Assembly (NCBI RefSeq): GCF_003574625.1
Contig: NZ_QNUJ01000002.1
Location: 248,001-312,000 of the forward strand
Direction of reading: 5' to 3'
From: Shinella zoogloeoides
Lineage (GTDB): Bacteria; Pseudomonadota; Alphaproteobacteria; Rhizobiales; Rhizobiaceae
DNA length: 64,000 bases
The notes under the pieces are model-generated. The model was given only the letters and a program-made list of their open reading frames with translations, ran no database searches and was not told the DNA's origin. Numbering within the stretch: the stretch's first letter is position 1; each line of letters starts with the position of its first letter. A program made the position numbers and the translations under genes. Shown here piece by piece: positions 42,818 through 51,249 of this stretch.

Positions 42818-43849
42818 ATGACAGTGCAGAAGACCTTCCGGCGGGCGATCCAGGCGGCAGCGGCCGCGGCTTTCCTCGCCACCACCATGCTTTCGGGACT
42901 TGCCCATGCCGGCCCGACGCTGGACAAGATCAACCAGCGCGGCACGATCAAGGTCGGTGTCGGCACGACGCCCGGCTTCTTCGCCCCCGACGGCAACGGC
43001 AAGTGGCAGGGCTTCTTCGTCGATTTCGGCCGTGCCCTTTCCATTGCCGTCTTCGGCGATCCGGACAAGGTGGAATTCACCAATTCCTCGCCGCAGCAGC
43101 GCCTTCCCGCCCTCCAGAGCGGCGAATTCGACATCCTGCTTTCCGGCGTGACGGTGACGACCACCCGCGCCTTCAAGCTCGGCTTCCACTTCGGCCCGGC
43201 GGTCTTTTATGACGGCCAGGGCATTCTCGTTCGCAAGGACCTCGGCGTGACGAAGGCTGCCGATCTCGACGGCGCGACCATCGGCGCGCAGAGCGGCACG
43301 ACGGGCGAATTGAACGTCGCCGACTTCTTCCGCAAGACGGGCAAGTCCTTCACGCCGGTCACCATCGAGGATACCGGGCAGTTCATCGACGCGCTCGAAT
43401 CCGGCCGCGTCGACGCGATCACGCAGGACTCCTCCGACCTCGTCGGCAAACGCACCCAGCTCAAGAAGCCGGACGATTACGTGCTGCTGCCCGAGCGCCT
43501 TTCCAAGGAGCCGCTGGCGCCGGCGATCGCCGGTGGCGACGACCGCTGGCTGGAACTCGTCAACTGGACGGTGAACGCGACGATCCAGGCCGAGGAATGG
43601 GGCATCACCTCGGCCAATGTCGATGAATTCCTGAAGTCGGAAGACCCGGCCATCCAGCGCTTCCTCGGCGTCGATCCGTCCTTTGCCAACGAGATCGGGC
43701 TCGATCCGAAATGGGCCTACAACATCGTCAAGACGGTCGGGAACTACGGCGAGATCTTCGAGCGCAACCTCAAGCCGCTCGGCTGGGAGCGCGGCTACAA
43801 CAGCCTGTGGACCAATGGCGGCCTGCTCTATTCGCCGCCGTTCCGCTGA
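42818..43849 (+). CDS. Amino-acid ABC transporter substrate-binding protein, AapJ/BztA-like (second system)
   Basis: A 343-residue periplasmic protein paralogous to the one at 22566-23597. Signal peptide about 1-31 (ending GLAHA), then GPTLDKINQRGTIKVGVGT and a SBP_bac_3 domain; the C-terminal TVGNYGEIFERNLKPLGWERG region matches AapJ/BztA. Substrate-site differences from the first paralogue (for example SSPQQRLPALQSGEFDIL) suggest another ligand. Placement under a sulfur-island motif and next to ssuD suggests a sulfur-containing amino acid such as cystine, djenkolate or cysteate; this is inference. Confidence 0.92.
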   Translation: MTVQKTFRRAIQAAAAAAFLATTMLSGLAHAGPTLDKINQRGTIKVGVGTTPGFFAPDGNGKWQGFFVDFGRALSIAVFGDPDKVEFTNSSPQQRLPALQSGEFDILLSGVTVTTTRAFKLGFHFGPAVFYDGQGILVRKDLGVTKAADLDGATIGAQSGTTGELNVADFFRKTGKSFTPVTIEDTGQFIDALESGRVDAITQDSSDLVGKRTQLKKPDDYVLLPERLSKEPLAPAIAGGDDRWLELVNWTVNATIQAEEWGITSANVDEFLKSEDPAIQRFLGVDPSFANEIGLDPKWAYNIVKTVGNYGEIFERNLKPLGWERGYNSLWTNGGLLYSPPFR

Positions 43850-43872
43850 GCGATCCGGCAAAGAGAACAGCG

Positions 43873-45147
43873 GTGTTGCGCCTGGAATTGCGTAAGAACG
43901 GGGAGAGGGAGCATTTTCGTGCTTCGAGGAAGAGCGGGAATGCGCCGATCCCTGACCCACGCTTGTTCCGCACCGTCCTGCCGGGCCCGCCGCGGCCCGG
44001 CATCCTCGGGAAGATCCGCGCCTGGTGGGGCGGCTGGCCGCTCGGCCAGCTCGCCTTCCTCCTCGCGGTCGCCGCGCTCGGCACGCTCTTCGTCGGCAAT
44101 GTGCTGGAAACGATGGCGCGCATCGGCATCCTGCCGGGCTTCGGCTTCCTTTCCAGCTCCGCCAATTTCGAGATCGGCGAAAGCCCCATCGCCTTCCGCG
44201 CCGGCGATACCTATCTGCGGGCGATCCTGGCGGGCCTCGTCAACACGCTGAAGGTCTCGCTGCTCGGCTGCGTCCTTGCGACCATCCTCGGTGTCGCCGT
44301 CGGCGTCGCGGGGCTTTCGCGCAACCTGCTGCTTTCCGGCCTCGTGCGCTGGTTCATCGAGATCACCCGCAACACGCCGCTCCTGCTGCAGCTCTTCTTC
44401 TGGATGGCGCTTGCCAAGGCGCTGCCGGCGCCGCGCCAGGCAGCCGCCCTCTTCGGCTCCGTCTTCCTCACCAATCGCGGTGTCTATATTCCCGCGATCT
44501 CTCTGGAGGGCGGGCCGTTCGGACTGGCCGCGGCGCTCGGCATCACGGGTCTTGCCGCCGTCGCGCTCCTTCTCCTCCTGCGCGCCACGCGCCGCCTCAC
44601 GCGCCGGACCGGAGCGGTCGCGCTCGCGCTCGCCATCGCGGCGCCCCTCGCCTTCCTCCTTCTTTCCGGCGCCCGGCCGGAAGCCGAGATGCCGGTGCTT
44701 TCCGGCTTCAACATTCGCGGCGGGCTCAATCTCTCGCCGGAATTCGCCGCGCTGCTCACCGGCCTCGTCGTGAAATTCGCGGCGCTGATCGCGGAGATCG
44801 TGCGGGCGGGCATCCAGTCGGTCGGCACCGGCCAGTGGGAGGCGGCGCGGGCGCTCGGGCTGCATGATGGCCAGATCATCCGCCTCGTCGTGCTGCCGCA
44901 GGCGCTGCGCGTCATCACGCCCCTGACGACATCGAGCTATCTCGACCTCACCAAGGATTCCAGCCTTGCGGTCGCCATCGGCTTTCCCGACCTCGTCAGC
45001 ATCGTCAACACGACGGCAAACACGACGGGCCAATCCCTCGAGGCGCTGATCATCCTGATAGGCGCCTTCCTCACCATCAATCTCGCCCTCTCGGCGCTGA
45101 TGAACCTCTATAACAGCCGCGTCGCGCTGAGGGGAACGAGACGATGA
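43873..45147 (+). CDS. Amino-acid ABC transporter permease, AapQ/BztB-like (second system)
   Basis: About 424 residues from a GTG start at 43873, 23 bp after the binding-protein stop, with AAAGAGAACAGCG upstream. No ATG lies in frame until well inside the coding region, so the start is uncertain (TTG 43876 is also possible). The membrane architecture has an extended N-terminal half as in AapQ; landmarks are ITRNTPLLLQLFFWMALA and the EAA loop [24 protein letters not shown], then LTKDSSLAVAIGFPDL. Coupled by ATGA (45144-45147) to the next permease. Confidence 0.88.
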   Translation: MLRLELRKNGEREHFRASRKSGNAPIPDPRLFRTVLPGPPRPGILGKIRAWWGGWPLGQLAFLLAVAALGTLFVGNVLETMARIGILPGFGFLSSSANFEIGESPIAFRAGDTYLRAILAGLVNTLKVSLLGCVLATILGVAVGVAGLSRNLLLSGLVRWFIEITRNTPLLLQLFFWMALAKALPAPRQAAALFGSVFLTNRGVYIPAISLEGGPFGLAAALGITGLAAVALLLLLRATRRLTRRTGAVALALAIAAPLAFLLLSGARPEAEMPVLSGFNIRGGLNLSPEFAALLTGLVVKFAALIAEIVRAGIQSVGTGQWEAARALGLHDGQIIRLVVLPQALRVITPLTTSSYLDLTKDSSLAVAIGFPDLVSIVNTTANTTGQSLEALIILIGAFLTINLALSALMNLYNSRVALRGTRR

Positions 45148-46244
45148 CCGCCACCGCCTCCCGCCTGCTGCCGGCGCTGCGCACCGGCCTTTTCGGAACG
45201 CGCACCAACACGCTCATCACCCTTGCGACGCTTCTCGTCCTCTCGCAGGTCGTGCCGCCGTTCCTGCGCTGGGCGGTGCTCGACGCCACCTTTTCCGGCA
45301 ATGCGGAGGCCTGCAGCCGCGAGGGCGCCTGCTGGGCCTTCGTCACGGCGAAGCTGCGCTTCATCCTCTTCGCCTTCTATCCGCCGGAGCTGCAATGGCG
45401 GCCGTCGCTGGTCATCGTGCTCCTCGGCGCGATCCTTTCGGCAAGCGCGCTGCCGCGCTTCTGGGGGCGGCCGCTTCTCGTCGCCTGGCCGCTGACCATC
45501 CTTGCCTGCTGGCTGCTGATGCAGGGCGCCTTCACCGCAACGCCCATTCCGTCCAACCAGTGGGGCGGCCTGCCGGTGACGCTCTTCGTCTGGGCGGTAT
45601 GCTTCGCCGCGGCGACGCCCATCGCCGTGCTTCTGGCGCTCGCCCGCCGCTCGACGCTCGGGGGCCTGCGTACCTTTTCCGTCCTCTATATCGAGTTGAT
45701 GCGCGGCACGCCCATGGTCGCCATCCTCTATGTCGCCATGCTGATCCTGCCGATGGCGCTGCCGGACGGCCTTTCCTTCGACAAGATGCTTCGTGCCATC
45801 CTCATGGTCACGCTGTTCTGGGCCGCCTATATCGCCGAGGTCATCCGTGCCGGGCTCCAGGCCATCCCCAACGGCCAGACCGAAGCGGCGACGGCGCTCG
45901 GCCTCGGCTACTGGCGCACCCAGCGCCTGGTGATCCTGCCGCAGGCGCTGCGCATCGTCATCCCCGGCATGGTGAACCTCGCCATCGGCTTCCTGCTCGC
46001 GACCTCTCTGCTCGCCGTCATCGGCATCTTCGACCTTCTCAACGCCGCCCGCGCCTCGGCCGCCGATCCGCAATGGCTCGGCTTCTACAACGAGGCCTAT
46101 ATCGTCGTGGCCGTCATCTATTTCGTGATCTGCTTCGGCGCCTCGCGCTACAGCCGCTGGCTGGAGCGGCGCCTTGCGGGCGGCAAGGAAGGCTCCGCCT
46201 CCCCGCCCGCAGGCGGCCCATCGCCCGCCCTGCGCAAGGAATAA
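45144..46244 (+). CDS. Amino-acid ABC transporter permease, AapM/BztC-like (second system)
   Basis: A 366-residue permease partner. The N-terminal half carries extra membrane segments and a Cys-containing extracytoplasmic loop ([14 protein letters not shown]). The C-terminal BPD_transp domain has [20 protein letters not shown] and the EAA loop [24 protein letters not shown]. No ATPase gene follows; the next gene is ssuD. The system must borrow an ATPase, the AapP-like product at 19377-20168 being a candidate. Confidence 0.92.
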   Translation: MTATASRLLPALRTGLFGTRTNTLITLATLLVLSQVVPPFLRWAVLDATFSGNAEACSREGACWAFVTAKLRFILFAFYPPELQWRPSLVIVLLGAILSASALPRFWGRPLLVAWPLTILACWLLMQGAFTATPIPSNQWGGLPVTLFVWAVCFAAATPIAVLLALARRSTLGGLRTFSVLYIELMRGTPMVAILYVAMLILPMALPDGLSFDKMLRAILMVTLFWAAYIAEVIRAGLQAIPNGQTEAATALGLGYWRTQRLVILPQALRIVIPGMVNLAIGFLLATSLLAVIGIFDLLNAARASAADPQWLGFYNEAYIVVAVIYFVICFGASRYSRWLERRLAGGKEGSASPPAGGPSPALRKE

Positions 46245-46287
46245 TCCCGCCGGGGCGCTACAAGAGAATATAATTCCTTACTCAAAC

Positions 46288-46304
46288 TATAGAATTTATT
46301 ATCG
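46288..46304 (+). promoter_or_regulatory. Possible AT-rich sulfur-island motif, site E (weak)
   Basis: TATAGAATTTATTATCG shares the 9-bp core ATAGAATTT with the reverse complement of site A (10 of 17 overall). It is 38 bp upstream of the ssuD start, in an AT-rich island between GC-rich genes. It could instead be part of the promoter. Confidence 0.35.
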
Positions 46305-46341
46305 TACCGGCATTCTCATTCCCCAACCCGGAAGACAGCGC

Positions 46342-47511
46342 ATGAGCAAGTCCGACCAGCCCCTCGATTTCCTCTGGTTCATCCCCAGTTCCGGCGATGG
46401 CGCCTATCTCGGTTCCGACGAGCTCGCCCGTTCGCCTGATCCGGGCTATCTGCGCGAGATCGCCGTTGCCGCCGACCGGCTCGGCTATTCCGGCGTGCTC
46501 ATTCCCGTTGGGGCAGCGTGCGAGGAATCCTTCGTCCTCGCCGCCGATCTTGCTGCCCGCACCGAGAGGCTGAAGTTCCTTGTGGCGATCCGCCCCGGCA
46601 CCGCGACGCCGGCCTATTACGCCCGCCTTGCCGCAACGCTCGACCGCATGTCGAACGGCCGTCTCCTTCTCAACATCGTGGTGGGCGGCAGCGCGCAGGA
46701 ACTGGCCGGCGACGGCATCTTCCTGCCGCATGACGAGCGCTACGACCATGCCGCCGAATTCTTCCAGGTCTTCAACGAGCTGATCGAGACGGGCCGTTCC
46801 ACGCTCGACGGCAAGTACATCAAGGCGATCGATGCGAAGCTCGGTCTGCCGCCGGTGCAGCAGCCGCGCCCGCCGATCTATTTCGGCGGCTCCTCCGATG
46901 CGGCGATCGATTTTGCCGGCGGCCTTGTCGACAAATATCTCACCTGGGGCGAACCGCCGGCGCAGGTGGCCGGGAAGATCGCCCATGCCCGCAAGGCCGC
47001 CGCCGCGAAAGGCCGGGAAGCCTCCTTCGGCATCCGCCTGCATTTCATCGTCCGCGAGACGGACGAGGAGGCGTGGGAGGCCGCCGACCGACTGATCTCC
47101 AAGCTTTCCGACGACGCCATCGCCGCCGCGCAGGAGACGCTGACGAAGAACTCCGATTCCGTCGGCCAGGCGCGCATGGTGGCGCTGCACAACGGCCAGC
47201 GCGACAGGCTGGAGGTCTCGCCGAACCTGTGGGCCGGCATCGGCCTCGTGCGCTCGGGCGCCGGCACCGCCCTCGTCGGCTCGCCGAAGACAGTGGCCGC
47301 GCGGCTGCGCGAATACCAGGCGCTCGGCATCGACACGGTCATCGCCTCCGGCTACCCGCATCTCGAGGAGGCCTACCGCGTCTCCGAGCTGCTCTTCCCC
47401 GAGCTCGGCCTGCCCGGCCCCCGCGGCCAGCTCCGCGCCTCCTTCGGCGACCGGCAGGTCTTCGGCGGCGGCGGACATGCCGGCAATGTCAGGCTGACAT
47501 CGGCCTCCTGA
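46342..47511 (+). CDS. ssuD: FMNH2-dependent alkanesulfonate monooxygenase
   Basis: A 389-residue luciferase-family enzyme; E. coli SsuD has 381. [16 protein letters not shown] at the N terminus, [39 protein letters not shown] and [11 protein letters not shown] are typical of SsuD, and [20 protein letters not shown] continues the match. It cleaves alkanesulfonates to aldehyde and sulfite with reduced FMN and oxygen. GGAAGACAGCGC precedes ATG 46342. No ssuE-type reductase is in the window. It lies 97 bp after the ATPase-less transporter and completes the sulfur island. Confidence 0.93.
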   Translation: MSKSDQPLDFLWFIPSSGDGAYLGSDELARSPDPGYLREIAVAADRLGYSGVLIPVGAACEESFVLAADLAARTERLKFLVAIRPGTATPAYYARLAATLDRMSNGRLLLNIVVGGSAQELAGDGIFLPHDERYDHAAEFFQVFNELIETGRSTLDGKYIKAIDAKLGLPPVQQPRPPIYFGGSSDAAIDFAGGLVDKYLTWGEPPAQVAGKIAHARKAAAAKGREASFGIRLHFIVRETDEEAWEAADRLISKLSDDAIAAAQETLTKNSDSVGQARMVALHNGQRDRLEVSPNLWAGIGLVRSGAGTALVGSPKTVAARLREYQALGIDTVIASGYPHLEEAYRVSELLFPELGLPGPRGQLRASFGDRQVFGGGGHAGNVRLTSAS

Positions 47512-47610
47512 ACGATGAGGCAAGGCGCCAGTCTTGGCGCGCGCCCGGCCGGGCGATATAAGGCGGTCCTCACCCTTCGCTCGACCGCCCTCCCGCCCGG
47601 CTCCAGGACA

Positions 47611-48150
47611 ATGACGACCATTCCGGTAGTAGAAACAGAACGCCTGCTGCTGCGCGGCTTCCGACCCGACGATCTCGACGCCATGGCCGCCATGTGGGCG
47701 ATGCCCGAGGTCGTGCGCTATATCGGCGGCGTTCCGCAAACACGCGAGCAATGCTGGATCCGCCTTCTCCGGCAGATCGGCATGTGGAGCGTCATGGGCT
47801 TCGGCTTCTGGGCGATCACGGAGCGGGCAACGAGCGCGCTGATCGGCGAAGGCGGCTTCCATGAGATGCACCGCGCCATGGACCCCAGCATCGCGGGCAC
47901 GATGGAGGCCGGCTGGGGCCTGATGCCCGCCTGGCACGGACGCGGCTATGCCAGCGAGGCGCTGGACGCCATGCTCGCCTGGGCCGACGCGGCCCATCGC
48001 GGCAAACCCGTCACCTGCATCATCGCCCCCGAGAACGCGCCCTCGATGCGGCTTGCCCATAGGCACGGCTTTGCGGAATTCGCGCGCACCCTGTACCAGG
48101 ATAGCGAAATCGCGGTCCTCCGTCGCCTCGAAGGGCCGAATGCGGCTTGA
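47611..48150 (+). CDS. GNAT family N-acetyltransferase (RimJ/RimL type)
   Basis: A 179-residue GNAT protein of the Acetyltransf_3 group. It opens with VVETERLLLRGFRPDDLDAM and carries the acetyl-CoA pyrophosphate loop AWHGRGYASEALDAMLAWA (motif A, GRGYAS) and APENAPSMRLAHRHGF (motif B). The start at 47611 follows CCAGGACA. It lies 99 bp after ssuD on the same strand, probably a separate unit. Substrate unknown. Confidence 0.9.
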   Translation: MTTIPVVETERLLLRGFRPDDLDAMAAMWAMPEVVRYIGGVPQTREQCWIRLLRQIGMWSVMGFGFWAITERATSALIGEGGFHEMHRAMDPSIAGTMEAGWGLMPAWHGRGYASEALDAMLAWADAAHRGKPVTCIIAPENAPSMRLAHRHGFAEFARTLYQDSEIAVLRRLEGPNAA

Positions 48151-48171
48151 GCCTCGACGCCCCGAACGATA

Positions 48172-48196
48172 AAGGCCCGCCGGGAGGGCGGGCCTT
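48172..48196. terminator. Bidirectional terminator hairpin
   Basis: AAGGCCCGCC and GGCGGGCCTT form a perfect 10-bp stem with a GGGAG loop between the convergent acetyltransferase and small secreted protein genes. The A/T-rich stem ends suit termination on both strands. Confidence 0.8.
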
Positions 48197-48225
48197 CGTC
48201 ATGCGATACGATACCTTGATTCCGA

Positions 48226-48681
48226 TCAGCCGCCGGCCTTCAGGGCCGCGCTGCAAAGGCTCCAGTAGCCGCCGCCCTTCTGGATCCATTTCAGGTCGTT
48301 GAGCGTGCCGGCATCCTTGTTGACGTGATAGGAGTCCACGCAGGTCTTCAGACGACCCTTCGCCGGGGTCTCACCGGCATATTTCTTGTCGACGGCCTTC
48401 GGGAAGCTGACGCCCTTCGGCGCCTTCACCTTCGCCTTGGCCGGTTCCTTCTCGGTCGTCGCCGCAACGGCCTTGTTATCGGCGTCGTCTTCCTTGGCGG
48501 CGTCCGCGCCGCAGAACTTCGCGCGGAAATCGTTCCACTTGACGTCCTTGGCGGAGCCGTCGGCCTTGGCGGCCTGATACTTGGTGCTGCATTCCTTCAT
48601 CGTGAGAGCGGAAGCAGGGCTGACGAAAGCCATGGAAGCCAGGAGTGCTCCCGCAGCCATAAGCGTGACACGTTCGAACAT
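48226..48681 (-). CDS. Small secreted protein with two cysteine-bounded repeats, function unknown
   Basis: A 151-residue protein with a Sec signal peptide (about 1-25, VSPASA). The mature part has two related segments, C31 to C57 (KECSTKYQAAKADG, KWNDFRAKFC) and C114 to C143 (KTCVDSYHVNKDAG, KWIQKGGGYWSLC), joined by a Lys/Ala/Glu-rich, probably disordered linker (58-100). Each segment likely closes one disulfide. I know similar unnamed periplasmic proteins in Rhizobiales but no function. GAGGCTAAATCC precedes ATG 48681. Confidence 0.85.
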   Translation of the reverse strand: MFERVTLMAAGALLASMAFVSPASALTMKECSTKYQAAKADGSAKDVKWNDFRAKFCGADAAKEDDADNKAVAATTEKEPAKAKVKAPKGVSFPKAVDKKYAGETPAKGRLKTCVDSYHVNKDAGTLNDLKWIQKGGGYWSLCSAALKAGG

Positions 48682-48727
48682 GGATTTAGCCTCGATTGAA
48701 TCGTGATGTCTGCGAAGGCCGCCCGGC

Positions 48728-49075
48728 TCAGGAGGGCAGCGTTCCATTCGGCGTGGCGGCATCGACCGCCTTGGGGAGATATTGCGCGAGAAGCGTCGGC
48801 ACCTCGCTCAGATCGACCCCGAATGTCTTGGCCAGGTTCTGAAGTTGCGTTGAAGAGAGGGCTTGCTGGATCTGCTCGGCAGAAACCGGAAGATTCTCAC
48901 CGGTCCCGACCCAGGATGTGACCTGTTCGCTGAGGCCCGCCGAATGCAGCTGCGCGAGAACCCCGTCGAGACCGCCCGCGTTCTCGAACATCTGCGTGGC
49001 GACCGCCCCGAGATTCACGTCCTTGCCCTGCAATACATCGGTCAGCACCGATCCCAGCCCATCGAACAATCCCAT
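48728..49075 (-). CDS. YidB family protein (DUF937)
   Basis: A 115-residue protein with the YidB/DUF937 pattern: MGLFDGLGSVLTDVLQGK, then GGLDGVLAQLHSAGLSEQVTSWVGTGENLPVSAEQI and FGVDLSEVPTLLAQYLPKAVD. Function in the family is unknown. AAGGAGACATCCGCA precedes ATG 49075. It ends 46 bp upstream of the small secreted protein, possibly in the same operon. Confidence 0.9.
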   Translation of the reverse strand: MGLFDGLGSVLTDVLQGKDVNLGAVATQMFENAGGLDGVLAQLHSAGLSEQVTSWVGTGENLPVSAEQIQQALSSTQLQNLAKTFGVDLSEVPTLLAQYLPKAVDAATPNGTLPS

Positions 49076-49222
49076 TGCGGATGTCTCCTTCCATTGCTGC
49101 GGACAGCTATTCCTAGCACCGGCAAAACCCGTCCGCAAACGCGCAAATACGGCAGGCGAGACCTGCCCGTCACGCGCGGGCGCCGGAATTTTCCCGTCCG
49201 CCCGCATCGTCCCTCCAAACAA

Positions 49223-49522
49223 CCATGCGGCGAAAATTCGGACAAATTTATGGAGAGTTCATGGCAGCATCCCGGCAGCGTCGATCTCCTCTACGGTAAA
49301 GCCCCGCGACAAGGGACCGACTCGGGCGCACCAGAAGGCAATGCGCCATGAAACGACGGGGCATTTCGCCGTCTCATCTTGAACCGAAGGTTGAAAGTCT
49401 TGTGCGCTTTCCGTGAAGACACCATGCGGGAAAGCGAGCAATGCGCCGCCAAGCATTTGACATTTCTGCATTATCGCCCTTGCGGGATTATCTTCGCAAG
49501 GCACCCGGACAAGGCCGCAGTA
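49223..49522. other. Non-coding upstream region with nothing recognised
   Basis: Part of a 536-bp gap (49076-49611) between divergent yidB-like and NCS1 permease genes. Base composition is lower in GC than in the flanking genes. A minus-strand open frame at 49259-49633 lacks a ribosome site and known motifs and is probably chance. No structured RNA was recognised. Confidence 0.4.
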
Positions 49523-49571
49523 CCGAACGGTTCGGTTCGGCATTGACACATGCATGGCTGTAGGATCACTT
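49523..49571 (+). promoter_or_regulatory. Candidate promoter/operator of the NCS1 permease gene
   Basis: A perfect 13-bp palindrome CCGAAC-G-GTTCGG (49523-49535) sits 7 bp before TTGACA (49543-49548). The minus-10 element is poor (TCACTT at 17-bp spacing), which suggests an activator-dependent promoter. The permease ATG is at 49612. Confidence 0.45.
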
Positions 49572-49611
49572 TCCATAGGCACAGGGTTCATTACGTCAAG
49601 AGGGGACAACA

Positions 49612-51063
49612 ATGACGATACCACCCGGTGCATCTCCGCAATTGTACAACGAGGACCTCGCGCCCGCCGAAAAGCGCAACTGGGGCGCCTTCTCGATCTT
49701 CAACGTCTGGACATCGGACGTGCACAGCCTCTGGGGCTACTATCTTGCCGCCAGCCTCTTTCTCTTCTGCGGCAGCTTCATCAACTTCCTGCTCGCGATC
49801 GGCATCGGCTCGCTGGTCATCTTCGTGCTCATGCACATGGTCGGTCTTGCCGGCGTGCGCACGGGCGTGCCCTTCCCGGTTCTCGCCCGTGCCTCCTTCG
49901 GCATCTGGGGCGCGAATTTCCCGGCGCTGGTGCGCGCCATCGTCGCCTGCTTCTGGTACGGCGCGCAGACCGCGGCGGCCTCGGGCGCCATCGTCGCACT
50001 GCTCATCCGCAACGAGAGCATCCTGCAGTTCCACCAGTCGAGCCACATGCTCGGCCATTCGACGCTGGAGCTGATCTGCTACGTCATCGTCTGGGGCCTG
50101 CAGCTCCTCATCATCCAGAACGGCATGGAAACGGTGCGCAAGTTCCAGGACTGGGCCGGCCCGGCCGTCTGGATCATGATGCTGCTGCTCGCCGTCTATC
50201 TCGTCGTCAAATCCGGCGGCTTCTCCTTCAACCACACGATCCCGATGGACGTGCTGCTCGAGAAGACCAAGGATGCGGGCGTGCCGGGCACGCCGGGATC
50301 CTTCGCCGCGCTGACGGCGGTCGCCGCGATCTGGGTGACCTATTTCTCGGCGCTCTACCTCAACTTCTGCGATTTCTCGCGCTATTGCCCGAGCGAACGC
50401 TCGCTGACGGTCGGCAATCTCTGGGGCCTGCCGGTCAACCTGATCCTCTTCTCGCTGGTCGCCGGCGTCACCACCATCGCAGCCTATAACGTCTATGGCG
50501 AGGTGCTGCTCTATCCCGACCAGATCTCGGCCAAGTTCGACAGCATCTTCCTGGCGCTGCTCGCCGCGCTCACCTTCGCGGTGGCGACGCTCGGCATCAA
50601 CGTCGTCGCCAACTTCGTCTCGCCGGCCTTCGACTTCGCCAACGTCTTCCCCAAGCATATCGACTTCAAGCGGGGCGGCTATATCGCGGCGCTGATCGCG
50701 CTGGTGCTCTATCCGTTCGCGCCCTGGGAAGGCGGGGCCGCCCATTTCGTCAACATGGTCGGCAACACGATGGGCCCGATCTTCGGCGTGATGATGGTCG
50801 ACTACTACCTCATCCGCAAAGGCCGGGTGAATGTCGAGGCGCTCTACCGCGAGGACGGCGAGTTCCGCTTCGAGAACGGCTGGCACGTCAACGCGCTGAT
50901 CGCCGCCGGCATCGGCATCGTCTTCTCGTCGATCCTGCCGGGCCTGACCTCCATCATGCCGTCCTGGTGGGGCGTCTACGGCTGGTTCTTCGGCGTCGCC
51001 ATCGCGGGCGTGATCTATTACGCCCTGCGCTCGGCACGCGCCGGCAAGCCGCTGCCGGCCTGA
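49612..51063 (+). CDS. NCS1 family nucleobase/hydantoin/allantoin permease
   Basis: A 483-residue integral membrane protein with about 12 segments. It shows the NCS1 features NEDLAPAEKRNWGAFSIFNVWTSD at the N terminus, VRTGVPFPVLARASFGIWG, and the motif region YFSALYLNFCDFSRYCPS. The family carries cytosine, uracil, allantoin, hydantoins, thiamine or pyridoxine with a cation. AGAGGGGACAACA precedes ATG 49612. No catabolic gene is adjacent that would fix the substrate; the HyuA/DUF917 genes in the same window make hydantoin-like compounds a possibility only. Confidence 0.9.
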   Translation: MTIPPGASPQLYNEDLAPAEKRNWGAFSIFNVWTSDVHSLWGYYLAASLFLFCGSFINFLLAIGIGSLVIFVLMHMVGLAGVRTGVPFPVLARASFGIWGANFPALVRAIVACFWYGAQTAAASGAIVALLIRNESILQFHQSSHMLGHSTLELICYVIVWGLQLLIIQNGMETVRKFQDWAGPAVWIMMLLLAVYLVVKSGGFSFNHTIPMDVLLEKTKDAGVPGTPGSFAALTAVAAIWVTYFSALYLNFCDFSRYCPSERSLTVGNLWGLPVNLILFSLVAGVTTIAAYNVYGEVLLYPDQISAKFDSIFLALLAALTFAVATLGINVVANFVSPAFDFANVFPKHIDFKRGGYIAALIALVLYPFAPWEGGAAHFVNMVGNTMGPIFGVMMVDYYLIRKGRVNVEALYREDGEFRFENGWHVNALIAAGIGIVFSSILPGLTSIMPSWWGVYGWFFGVAIAGVIYYALRSARAGKPLPA

Positions 51064-51111
51064 CGGGACTTCCCCGCGGGACGGGCGGCCTGCCGCACCG
51101 TCCCCGCCTCC

Positions 51112-51138
51112 GGATCGGGGGTGTCACGCTCCCGATCC
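51112..51138. terminator. Hairpin after the NCS1 permease gene
   Basis: GGATCGGG and CCCGATCC form an 8-bp stem with an 11-nt loop 49 bp after the stop, followed by CTTTCG. Probable weak intrinsic terminator. Confidence 0.5.
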
Positions 51139-51249
51139 CTTTCGCGTCCCGGCCCGCCGCCGGGGATAGAGCCCGCGTATCTTTCCCGTCCATAGTGACT
51201 TTGCGCCGCGAAACTGGCTATGCTTCCGCCGACCAGAAGGATGGATTGC

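Noticed and set aside
49259-49633. 124-codon minus-strand frame in the yidB-like/NCS1 gap
   Set aside because: No ribosome site, no recognisable domain, and it covers the permease promoter region.
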